Below the pieces are notes generated by a model. That model was not told where the DNA came from, searched no databases, and saw nothing but the letters and a program-made list of their open reading frames with translations. A DNA stretch of 64,000 nucleotides, from assembly GCF_003815655.1 (NCBI RefSeq), contig NZ_CP033917.1, positions 1,860,001-1,924,000 on the forward strand. Reading direction: 5' to 3'. A program made the translations under genes and the position numbers. Source of the DNA: Chryseobacterium sp. G0201. GTDB lineage: Bacteria; Bacteroidota; Bacteroidia; Flavobacteriales; Weeksellaceae. Shown in pieces: positions 54,829 through 62,887 of this stretch; positions within the stretch are counted from its first letter, which is position 1; each line of letters begins with the position of its first letter.

Positions 54829-56183
54829 CTCATTAATTCAAATTTGGGATACAGTAAAATCCCATATTCATTAAACAGATGAGTTTTTTCATTTTCTGCG
54901 TCACTGTTAGATGTTTCAATATAATAGAGTTTTTTTTCTCCTTTTTTAATTAAACTGATATTTTCTTGTGAAAGATGATTAACAAGTTTAATCTTTTTAA
55001 AATCAAAATCTCCCATTGAAACCAATTGTTCGTAAAAATTTCCCACATGAATAATCGAGTTTTCAGGACCCGATTTTATTTTCTGAATGACTATTTTACA
55101 GTATTTTAATTCCTGATCTTCATAATTTTCATTCATCAAAATCGAACCTTTTATCTTAAAATTTTTAGCATTAACACTAATAAGAAAAGGTGAAATAATC
55201 AATGAAAACAAGGCGAATTTCATCAGTTTGTCAGAAATGATCCTTTGTAAAATAATTAAAATAAAAGGAATAGATGGAATTAAATATCCCGATTCTAAAG
55301 GATATTTAACAAAGAAAATAAGATTGATGAAAATCATTAAAGAACAAAAGACAATAAAATGATCTTTCAATAAAAACTGAATGTTTTTAAACTTATCTGT
55401 GAAAAATTGTATCGCTAATGAAGTCAGAATTCCCAAAGTACCAATCGCGCCATAAACATATAATATGCTCAAACTGAAAAAACTGAATAGAGAAACGCTT
55501 TCTGTTCCATAACTATGAAGAAAATCACCTCTATACCTTAAAATGACGGGTAGGAAAAATATAATCGCAGACAAAACTAAAAGTACTGAAAATATAATAG
55601 TCTCTTTCAGATTTTTACCCAATTGAAAATATGCTAAAAAAGTAAATGCAGGCAGAAAAATAGCGTTATTTAATCTGCAGCTTATCATTAAACCAAAGAA
55701 AATAATTGCTGCCCATTTCTTTTTAATCAACAAAAAATAAAGACTTCCCAGCATAAAAAATAACGACCAGTTGTAGTCCATCACAACCGTACTGTTCAGA
55801 TAAACAATAGGAACAAAAGATAAAACAATAGCCATTAAAAAAGAAAGAGAAATTTTAAAATATTCTAATATTCTATAGAAAAATAAACAGGCACCTATTG
55901 TAAATATGATGGATAAAGAATTCAAATACCAATAAGGTTGTTGATGAAATAAAGAAAATACAAATTCTGGAAAAGGGTAACCAGGAAAACGCGAAACATT
56001 GTAAACATGATATTCACTTAACATTTTACCGGAATAAACTTCCCGCCAGCCATCAAGATCCTGACCCAAACTATTAAATATGAAAGGTATTCTTGATAAT
56101 AGGATTATCATGGCAATAATAACTTCTTTATTATTTATTGGGGGTTTGGTGGTTATTAATTTGTTATTGGTGATATCAGTCAT
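54825..56183 (-). CDS. Polytopic membrane protein, GT-C glycosyltransferase-like
   Basis: A 452-residue protein. I choose the ATG at 56183 (MTDITNNKLITTKPPINNKE). A longer open frame to 56345 would overlap the divergent small gene and its promoter. About ten hydrophobic segments fill residues 25-370, with an acidic loop after the first one (FNSLGQDLDGWREVYSGKMLSEYHV) in the position of the GT-C catalytic Asp. A soluble C-terminal domain follows. It is not part of any cluster and lies between the SusC/SusD pair and the metal island. The substrate is unknown. Confidence 0.6.
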   Translation of the reverse strand: MTDITNNKLITTKPPINNKEVIIAMIILLSRIPFIFNSLGQDLDGWREVYSGKMLSEYHVYNVSRFPGYPFPEFVFSLFHQQPYWYLNSLSIIFTIGACLFFYRILEYFKISLSFLMAIVLSFVPIVYLNSTVVMDYNWSLFFMLGSLYFLLIKKKWAAIIFFGLMISCRLNNAIFLPAFTFLAYFQLGKNLKETIIFSVLLVLSAIIFFLPVILRYRGDFLHSYGTESVSLFSFFSLSILYVYGAIGTLGILTSLAIQFFTDKFKNIQFLLKDHFIVFCSLMIFINLIFFVKYPLESGYLIPSIPFILIILQRIISDKLMKFALFSLIISPFLISVNAKNFKIKGSILMNENYEDQELKYCKIVIQKIKSGPENSIIHVGNFYEQLVSMGDFDFKKIKLVNHLSQENISLIKKGEKKLYYIETSNSDAENEKTHLFNEYGILLYPKFELMR

Positions 56184-56220
56184 TTTTAATTGAAGAACCT
56201 CAAAAATATAAAAATACAAT

Positions 56221-56248
56221 TTGATTTTACAAAAAAACTCTACCTTTG
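56221..56248 (+). promoter_or_regulatory. Promoter of the small cysteine-rich gene and metal island
   Basis: TTG at 56221-56223, 17 bases and TACCTTTG at 56241-56248 fit the consensus. The ATG at 56254 is only 5 bases past the box, so the transcript would start at or very near the start codon. Confidence 0.6.
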
Positions 56249-56253
56249 TCATA

Positions 56254-56577
56254 ATGAACCTATTCAGATTGATTTTAGCGATGTATTTCGTGGTGTTATC
56301 AGTAATGCCATGTGAAGATATACATAAACAATCTGGGGCAAACAAAACAGAATTATCGTTCAGTCTCGACGAATCTCATTCAAAAGACAAAGGAGATATC
56401 TGTTCACCATTATGTGTTTGCAATTGCTGCCAGATCACTGTTACAGCTTTTAAAATGGATGTTTCAATGAATATTCCTCAAAAGATTCAAGCCTATTTTT
56501 CCAAGAAAATTCTATTCCAGAAAAACAATTTTGCCTATCAGGTATACGACCATATCTGGCAACCTCCTAAGATTTAA
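56254..56577 (+). CDS. Small exported cysteine-rich protein (DUF6660-like)
   Basis: A 107-residue protein. The ATG at 56254 gives MNLFRLILAMYFVVLSVMP, a signal-peptide-like N-terminus, and I prefer it to an in-frame TTG-type start at 56221 inside the promoter. A cluster of cysteines lies near the middle: ICSPLCVCNCCQ. A charged serine/histidine stretch precedes it (SLDESHSKDKGD). It resembles small Bacteroidetes proteins of the DUF6660 type, by memory of the motif. It sits at the head of a CusA/CusB/P-type-ATPase island, so the cysteines may bind metal ions in the periplasm, but this is inference. Confidence 0.65.
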   Translation: MNLFRLILAMYFVVLSVMPCEDIHKQSGANKTELSFSLDESHSKDKGDICSPLCVCNCCQITVTAFKMDVSMNIPQKIQAYFSKKILFQKNNFAYQVYDHIWQPPKI

Positions 56578-56700
56578 TGTATTGATTTTAAATATTCCAT
56601 GAAACTTTGCAATATCGTTGCAGAGGTATTCATGATATTTTTGCATCTCATTTTTAATGAAATGTAAAATATTCTCAATTAAAATTAACAGATTGTCTGT

Positions 56701-56780
56701 CTTTGCATCTTTGCTAAGTAGAACGCCTTTGCGAACTTAAAAACGTTTAGTATTTAAAAAAACTTAGCGTCCTTTGCATT
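56701..56780. repeat. Possible dispersed intergenic repeat rich in CTTTGC
   Basis: The 244-base gap before the RND gene contains CTTTGCATCTTTGCTAAG, GCCTTTGCGAAC and CTTAGCGTCCTTTGC in short spacing. I recall similar strings as dispersed repeats in Chryseobacterium-like genomes, but the recall cannot be checked here. No gene is evident in the gap. Confidence 0.4.
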
Positions 56781-56821
56781 ATAAAAGACAAAACAGACAA
56801 TCACAAATTAAATCTCAATTT

Positions 56822-59800
56822 GTGTTAGATAAAATCATAAAATTTAGTATCAAAAACAAGATTATCATTGGAATTATGACCTTGTTGCTGATCATTTGGG
56901 GAGTTTGGAGTGCTACCAGATTGCCCATCGATGCTGTTCCTGATATCACTAATAATCAGGTTCAGATTATTACGGTTTGTCCTACGTTGGCGGGACAGGA
57001 AGTAGAACAATTGGTCACCTTTCCTATTGAACAAAGTATTGCAACCGTTCCCGATATAGAAGAAACCCGAAGTATTTCAAGATTCGGATTATCGGTAATC
57101 ACCGTTGTTTTCAAGGATAAAGTAGACATTTATTTTGCCAGGCAATTAATTAATGAAAGATTAAAACAAGCAGAAGAAAATATTCCTAAAGGAATTGGAA
57201 CTCCCGAATTAGCGCCTGTAAGCACAGGATTGGGTGAAGTCTACCAATATATTTTGCATCCTAAAAAAGGAAGTGAAAAAAAATACAATGCGAAAGATCT
57301 GCGTACGATGCAGGACTGGATTGTTTCCCGACAATTGTACGGAACAGAAGGTGTTGCTGAGGTCAATAGCTTTGGAGGCGAGCTGAAACAATATGAAGTG
57401 GCAGTCAATCCTAATCGTCTAAAAGCAATGGGAGTAAGCGTTGCCGATATTTTTACAGCCCTAGAAAAAAACAATCAGAATACAGGCGGAGCGTATATTG
57501 ACAAAAAACCAAATGCCTATTTCATCCGTGGAATTGGCTTGGCAACTTCGATTGATGATGTTAAAAATATTGCCGTCAAAAATACGGGCAGCATTCCTGT
57601 TTTTGTGAAAGATGTTGCAGATGTTCGTTTTGGCCACGCAACCCGTTACGGTGCAATGACGTACAACGGACAAACCGATGCCGTGGGCGGAGTTGTTATG
57701 ATGTTGAAAGGAGCTAATAGCAATGATGTTGTCAACAGAATTAAAGAAAAAATTCCGACCATTCAAAAATCGTTGCCGGCAGATATTATAATTGAGCCTT
57801 TTTTAGACAGAACAGATTTGGTGGATCGAGCCATAAGTACGGTAGAAAAGAATTTGATCGAAGGAGCACTAATCGTGATCTTCGTTTTAGTCTTATTCCT
57901 CGGAAATTTCAGAGCGGGATTAATTGTAGCATCTGCAATTCCTTTGTCACTATTATTCGCTTTAGGAATGATGAATGTGTTCGGAGTAAGTGCCAATTTA
58001 ATGAGTCTTGGAGCGATCGATTTCGGTTTAATTGTAGATGGAGCGGTAATTATCGTTGAAGCTACTTTACATCATTTAGGGTTAAGAAAATCGGTTCAAA
58101 GATTAACACAAAGCGAAATGGACGAGGAAGTTTTTCTGTCTGCTTCAAAAATCCGTGGAAGTGCCGCTTTTGGAGAAATTATCATCTTAATTGTTTATAT
58201 TCCGATTCTTACGCTAGTCGGAATTGAAGGGAAAATGTTCTCACCAATGGCTAAAACAGTAGGTTTTGCGATTTTAGGAGCGTTGATTCTTTCATTGACC
58301 TATATTCCGATGATGTGTGCGCTTTTTCTTTCTAAGAAAACGGCTCACAAAGAAAATTTTTCGGATAAAATGATGAATTGGCTACAAAAGATTTATCAAC
58401 CTTTGTTACAGAAAGCCATTAAAATTAAATATGTAATCGTTGGAATTACGGTTGTTTTATTTTCAATTTCATTATTGGTTTTCAGCAGAATGGGTGGTGA
58501 ATTTATCCCACAACTCGAAGAAGGAGATTTTGCGTTTCACTGTATTTTACCGCAGGGAAGTTCATTAAGCCAGAGTATCGAAACTTCGATGCAGGCTTCT
58601 AGAGTTATTAAGCAATTTGATGAGGTGAAAATGGTAGTCGGAAAAACAGGTTCTGCCGAAGTCCCAACAGATCCGATGCCGCCTGAAGCGACAGATTTAA
58701 TCATTGTATTAAAACATCAAAAAGAATGGAAATCTAAAAAGTCATATACGGAATTGGCCGATGAGATCACCGAAAAATTGGAAGTGATTCCTGGAGTTTT
58801 CTTTGAAGCGAATCAGCCGATTCAAATGCGTTTTAATGAATTAATGACAGGAATCCGACAAGATGTAGCCGTGAAGATCTTTGGTGAAAATATGGATACG
58901 CTGTCTATTTATGCGGATAAAGTAAGCAAAGTCATTCAAAATGTTGAAGGGGCAACGTCTCCACAAGTCGAAAGAGTGGGCGGTCTCCCGCAAATCAACG
59001 TTACCTACGACAGAACAAGAATTGCCAATTACGGATTGAATGTAGAAGATGTCAACAATGTTTTAAGTACCGCATTTGCAGGAAAAACTGCAGGTCAGAT
59101 CTTTGAAAATGAAAGACGTTTTGATCTTGTGGTAAGATTAGACAGTTTGTACCGTACAGATATTGAGGATGTAAGTAATTTGATGGTTCCGACAAATACC
59201 GGAACTCAGGTTCCGTTGTCACAAGTCGCGAATATTGAATATAAACTTGGACCAGCGCAGATCAGCCGTGAAGCAGGAAAACGTAGAATTGTCATTGGTT
59301 TTAATGTTAAAGGAAGAGATGTGGAAAGTGTTGTGAAAGATATTCAGAAAAAATTAGAAAAAGATGTAAAACTTCCATCTGGCTATTACTTCACCTATGG
59401 CGGACAGTTTGAAAATTTAAAAGAAGCCAGTCAACGATTGATGATCGCCGTTCCTGTGTCGCTACTTTTGATCTTTATGCTACTATATTTTACATTTCAC
59501 TCATTTAAACAGGCAACGTTAATATTTACAGCGATTCCGATGAGTGCGATCGGAGGTATTTTTGCGCTTTTATTGAGAGGAATGCCTTTCAGTATCAGTG
59601 CTGGAGTTGGTTTCATTGCATTGTTCGGAGTTGCAGTTCTTAATGGAATTGTGTTAATCGGAACATTCAATCAATTAGAAAAAGATGGAGTTACCGATGT
59701 ATTGAAAAGAGTAATTGAAGGAACAAAAACCAGATTAAGACCAGTTTTAATGACAGCAACCGTTGCCTCTTTCGGATTCTTACCGATGGCGATAAGTACA

Positions 59801-61186
59801 AGCGCGGGAGCAGAAGTTCAGAAACCATTGGCCACGGTTGTTATTGGAGGATTACTCTCCGCAACTTTCCTGACTTTATTCGTATTGCCGATGTTGTATA
59901 TCATTTTTAATTCTAAAATTAATCTTAAAGATAAATTGTTGAAAAAGCCTTTAACATTAATCATTTTAATAGGAACTTTATTTTTAGGTCAAAATTTGAA
60001 GGCACAAAGTTCAAGAGAAATTTCTTTGAATCAGGCGATAGAATTGTTACAGCAAAATAATCCTTCCATCAAAGCAAAAGATCTCAATATTCAGTCTTCC
60101 GAAGCCTTGAAGCCAACAGCAAAGGAACTTCCTAAACTGGATTTTAGTGCGCAACTCGGACAATATAACAGCCCAAAATTTGATCAGTCTTTTGCCATCT
60201 CACAAACTATTCCGTTTCCGACTTTATTTAAAGCCAGAAAAGAATTAATTCAGGAAGAAATTAAAACTAAAAAGATTGAAAGGCAAGTCACAGAAAATGA
60301 ATTGATAAAGCAAGTCAGATCTTATTTTTATCAGATCGAATATTTGCAGTACAATCAAACAAAATTGCAATATCTCGACAGCTTGTATGGCGATTTCATA
60401 AGAATTGCAACGGTGAGATTCAAAGCAGGAGATATTAAAAAGATCGAAATTAATACTGCCGAAACGCAGAAAGGAGAGATTAATCTTTTGTTTCAGCAGA
60501 ATAAGGTGTATTTAAATAATGCTTATAAAAATTTAAAGGTTTTGTTGAATACGGACGAAGATATTTCGATTCCTGATTCTCAAAAATATGAACCGTTAAA
60601 AGTAGAATATCTTCTAGACAGCGAAACGATAGAAAATCATCCGTCGATCCAGATTTTTAAGCAGAATATGGAAGTGCTGGAAAAGAATAAAAATGTTGAA
60701 AAAGCACAAGGATTACCCGATTTTAGTATTGGATATACCAATCAGTCGTTGATAGGTTTTCATACCTTAAACGGACAGGAAAAGTATTACGGGGCGGAAA
60801 ACAGATTCAATTCTGTAAGTGTTGGAGTTGCAATTCCGTTAACTTTTGGAGCAACCAAAGCAAGGATTAAATCTTTGGAATGTCAAAAGCAGATGGAAGA
60901 AAATAATGCGAAGTTCCAACAGCAGCAACTGGATGCTCAACTAAGAAATTCGTTCAGCCAGTATCAGCAAGATGTTCAACAGTATGAGTATTATCTGAAT
61001 CAAGCTGTTCCTAATGCGAAAAGTATTGTAAAAGCAGCTCAGTTAGGCTATAAAACAGGAGAGATTTCATATGTAGAATATTTGTTTGCCCTTCAAACAG
61101 CAACCGATATCGAACTTAAATATCTGCAATCTATTCAGCAGGTCAATCAAACTGTGGTCAACATTAATTCTTTAATCAACAAATAA
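56822..61186 (+). CDS. CusA/CzcA-family RND metal efflux pump fused to a TolC-like outer-membrane channel
   Basis: A 1454-residue natural fusion. I choose the GTG at 56822 (LDKIIKFSIKNKIIIGIMTL), matching known CusA starts. A TTG at 56774 is open but lies in the repeat region. The RND part (about 1-1040) has LPIDAVPDITNNQVQI, the TM4 block LGAIDFGLIVDGAVIIVE and late FIALFGVAVLNGIVLIGTF. A hydrophobic segment ending in an AQ-type signal site (LTLIILIGTLFLGQNLKAQ) then joins a TolC domain (about 1060-1454) with REISLNQAIELLQQNNPSI. It probably exports Cu, Ag, Co, Zn or Cd ions with the adaptor encoded next. Confidence 0.93.
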   Translation: MLDKIIKFSIKNKIIIGIMTLLLIIWGVWSATRLPIDAVPDITNNQVQIITVCPTLAGQEVEQLVTFPIEQSIATVPDIEETRSISRFGLSVITVVFKDKVDIYFARQLINERLKQAEENIPKGIGTPELAPVSTGLGEVYQYILHPKKGSEKKYNAKDLRTMQDWIVSRQLYGTEGVAEVNSFGGELKQYEVAVNPNRLKAMGVSVADIFTALEKNNQNTGGAYIDKKPNAYFIRGIGLATSIDDVKNIAVKNTGSIPVFVKDVADVRFGHATRYGAMTYNGQTDAVGGVVMMLKGANSNDVVNRIKEKIPTIQKSLPADIIIEPFLDRTDLVDRAISTVEKNLIEGALIVIFVLVLFLGNFRAGLIVASAIPLSLLFALGMMNVFGVSANLMSLGAIDFGLIVDGAVIIVEATLHHLGLRKSVQRLTQSEMDEEVFLSASKIRGSAAFGEIIILIVYIPILTLVGIEGKMFSPMAKTVGFAILGALILSLTYIPMMCALFLSKKTAHKENFSDKMMNWLQKIYQPLLQKAIKIKYVIVGITVVLFSISLLVFSRMGGEFIPQLEEGDFAFHCILPQGSSLSQSIETSMQASRVIKQFDEVKMVVGKTGSAEVPTDPMPPEATDLIIVLKHQKEWKSKKSYTELADEITEKLEVIPGVFFEANQPIQMRFNELMTGIRQDVAVKIFGENMDTLSIYADKVSKVIQNVEGATSPQVERVGGLPQINVTYDRTRIANYGLNVEDVNNVLSTAFAGKTAGQIFENERRFDLVVRLDSLYRTDIEDVSNLMVPTNTGTQVPLSQVANIEYKLGPAQISREAGKRRIVIGFNVKGRDVESVVKDIQKKLEKDVKLPSGYYFTYGGQFENLKEASQRLMIAVPVSLLLIFMLLYFTFHSFKQATLIFTAIPMSAIGGIFALLLRGMPFSISAGVGFIALFGVAVLNGIVLIGTFNQLEKDGVTDVLKRVIEGTKTRLRPVLMTATVASFGFLPMAISTSAGAEVQKPLATVVIGGLLSATFLTLFVLPMLYIIFNSKINLKDKLLKKPLTLIILIGTLFLGQNLKAQSSREISLNQAIELLQQNNPSIKAKDLNIQSSEALKPTAKELPKLDFSAQLGQYNSPKFDQSFAISQTIPFPTLFKARKELIQEEIKTKKIERQVTENELIKQVRSYFYQIEYLQYNQTKLQYLDSLYGDFIRIATVRFKAGDIKKIEINTAETQKGEINLLFQQNKVYLNNAYKNLKVLLNTDEDISIPDSQKYEPLKVEYLLDSETIENHPSIQIFKQNMEVLEKNKNVEKAQGLPDFSIGYTNQSLIGFHTLNGQEKYYGAENRFNSVSVGVAIPLTFGATKARIKSLECQKQMEENNAKFQQQQLDAQLRNSFSQYQQDVQQYEYYLNQAVPNAKSIVKAAQLGYKTGEISYVEYLFALQTATDIELKYLQSIQQVNQTVVNINSLINK

Positions 61187-61187
61187 A

Positions 61188-62411
61188 ATGAAATTAAAAT
61201 TTAATATCATCATAATAATTCTTCTGTCATTATTTCTAGCGAGTTGTGGAAAAGCTGAAAAAACAGAAGAGGCAAAGGAGAAAACCGAAGAACATTCAGA
61301 ACATGAAAGTTCGGACTTTGCAGAGCTGACGCAAGAGCAAATGGATGCAGTCGGTATTACGTTAGGGCAAATTGAAATGAAAGAGCTCACATCGATCGTT
61401 AAAGCCAACGGTGCGTTGAGTGTGCCCAATAACAACAAAGCCAGCGCGACTTCTTTATACGGTGGAGTGATTAAAACTTTGAATGTTCAGGTCGGAGATT
61501 ATGTGAAAAAAGGTCAGGTGATCGCGACGATTGCCAATCCGGAGTTTATTCAATTGCAGGAAGATTATTTGACAACGGGAAGTCGCATTACTTTTGCAGA
61601 ACAGGAATACAGAAGGCAGAAAGAACTTTTTGATAACGATGCCGGAGCGAAAAAAAATCTACAAAATGCAGATGCCGAATTAAAAACATTAAGAACGAAA
61701 AGAGCTTCTTTACAAAGACAGATTCAGATGATGGGGATCAGTCCTGGAAATGTTTCCAACAAAAATTTAAGATCCGGACTTGCCGTTACCGCGCCAATTA
61801 GCGGAACGATCAGCAATATTTTGTTGCAGATCGGAAGTTATATTGATGTTTCCTCGCCTGTCGCAGAAATTGTTGATAATAGCTCTTTACATCTTGATTT
61901 GCAGGTTTTTGAAAAAGATTTACCATTGATAAAAGTCGGGCAGAAGATTCATTTTACATTGACGAATAGCCCTGTTGCCGAGTACGATGCTGAGGTGTAC
62001 AGTATTGGAACAGCTTTTGAAAATCAAAGTAAGACGATTCCGATTCATTGTAAAGTGAAAGGAAATAAAAATGGCTTGATCGATGGGATGAACGCGACAG
62101 CTGTCGTAAGTTTAAATAATCAATTAATGCCTGCTGTTCCCAATACCGCCATCACAAGCGCTGACGGAAAAGATTATATTTTTCTTGTAAATGATAAAAA
62201 ATCGGAAGATCATAAAGATGAAAAAACTCAGGAAAAACACAACGAAAAAACCGTTAACTTTGAGAAAGTAGAAGTAGTAAAAGGAACTTCAGAAATGGGT
62301 TACACAGCAATTACGCCTGTGAAATCGATTCCTGAAAGTGCGAAAATTGCTACAAAAGGAGCGTTTTTCATTAATGCTAAACTGACAAATTCCGGAGAGC
62401 ACGAACATTAA
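61188..62411 (+). CDS. RND efflux periplasmic adaptor (CusB/CzcB-like lipoprotein)
   Basis: A 407-residue membrane-fusion protein. The signal peptide ends in the lipobox LASC with the lipidated C20, after which a Glu/His-rich stretch (EEHSEHESSD) may bind metal. ALSVPNNNKASATSLYGGVIKTL, VKKGQVIATIANPEFIQLQ and VTAPISGTISNILLQIGSYIDV are the lipoyl/barrel halves, with the alpha-hairpin between them (about 120-180). It bridges the RND pump and the outer-membrane channel. One base separates it from the fusion gene, so they are co-translated. Confidence 0.93.
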   Translation: MKLKFNIIIIILLSLFLASCGKAEKTEEAKEKTEEHSEHESSDFAELTQEQMDAVGITLGQIEMKELTSIVKANGALSVPNNNKASATSLYGGVIKTLNVQVGDYVKKGQVIATIANPEFIQLQEDYLTTGSRITFAEQEYRRQKELFDNDAGAKKNLQNADAELKTLRTKRASLQRQIQMMGISPGNVSNKNLRSGLAVTAPISGTISNILLQIGSYIDVSSPVAEIVDNSSLHLDLQVFEKDLPLIKVGQKIHFTLTNSPVAEYDAEVYSIGTAFENQSKTIPIHCKVKGNKNGLIDGMNATAVVSLNNQLMPAVPNTAITSADGKDYIFLVNDKKSEDHKDEKTQEKHNEKTVNFEKVEVVKGTSEMGYTAITPVKSIPESAKIATKGAFFINAKLTNSGEHEH

Positions 62412-62422
62412 TAATTGAAATC

Positions 62423-62842
62423 ATGAAAAAAGACATCGAAAATAAATTGATCGACAAAAACACAAAACCCACAAGCATGAGGATTTTGGTGTATGATTTT
62501 TTGAGTTCTCAGGAAACTGCTTTATCACTGTCGGAAATTGAAAATTATTTTGAAAATGCCGACCGAACCACAATTTATCGAACATTAAAAACCTTTGAAG
62601 AAAAGGGAATTGTTCATAGTATTCAGGAAAATACAACGACAAAATACAAGCTTTGTCATGATGGTTGCGACGAGACAACACATAAAGACTGGCATCTGCA
62701 TTTTTACTGTAAAATATGCAAACAGACGACTTGTAAAGAGGATATTTCAATCCCTGAAAATATTCAGACCAATTTCAGGATCGATGAAATAAGGCTTTTT
62801 GCCAAAGGAATTTGCGAGAATTGTCTTGAAAGTTTGCAATAG
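62423..62842 (+). CDS. Fur-family transcriptional regulator
   Basis: A 139-residue regulator. The winged helix is in LSLSEIENYFENADRTTIYRTLKTFEEKGIV. The C-terminal metal region has CHDGCDETTHKDWHLHFYCKIC with a C-x2-C, and KGICENCLESL with the second C-x2-C, which together form the structural zinc site of the Fur/Zur/PerR family. It lies between the RND adaptor and the P-type ATPase genes, so it probably senses the exported metal. The exact metal (Zn, Cd or other) is not clear. Confidence 0.9.
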   Translation: MKKDIENKLIDKNTKPTSMRILVYDFLSSQETALSLSEIENYFENADRTTIYRTLKTFEEKGIVHSIQENTTTKYKLCHDGCDETTHKDWHLHFYCKICKQTTCKEDISIPENIQTNFRIDEIRLFAKGICENCLESLQ

Positions 62843-62887
62843 TATTGCATTAAGTTTACATCTAATTTTGATTAAAATTATTCAGTT

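Noticed and set aside
56184..56345. Longer N-terminus for the GT-C-like protein at 54825-56183.
   Set aside because: It would overlap the divergent small gene and its promoter; the ATG at 56183 gives a normal start.
56774..56821. A TTG start that lengthens the RND pump by 16 residues.
   Set aside because: The extra residues (HYKRQNRQ) are not found in CusA proteins, and the codon lies in the CTTTGC-rich repeat.
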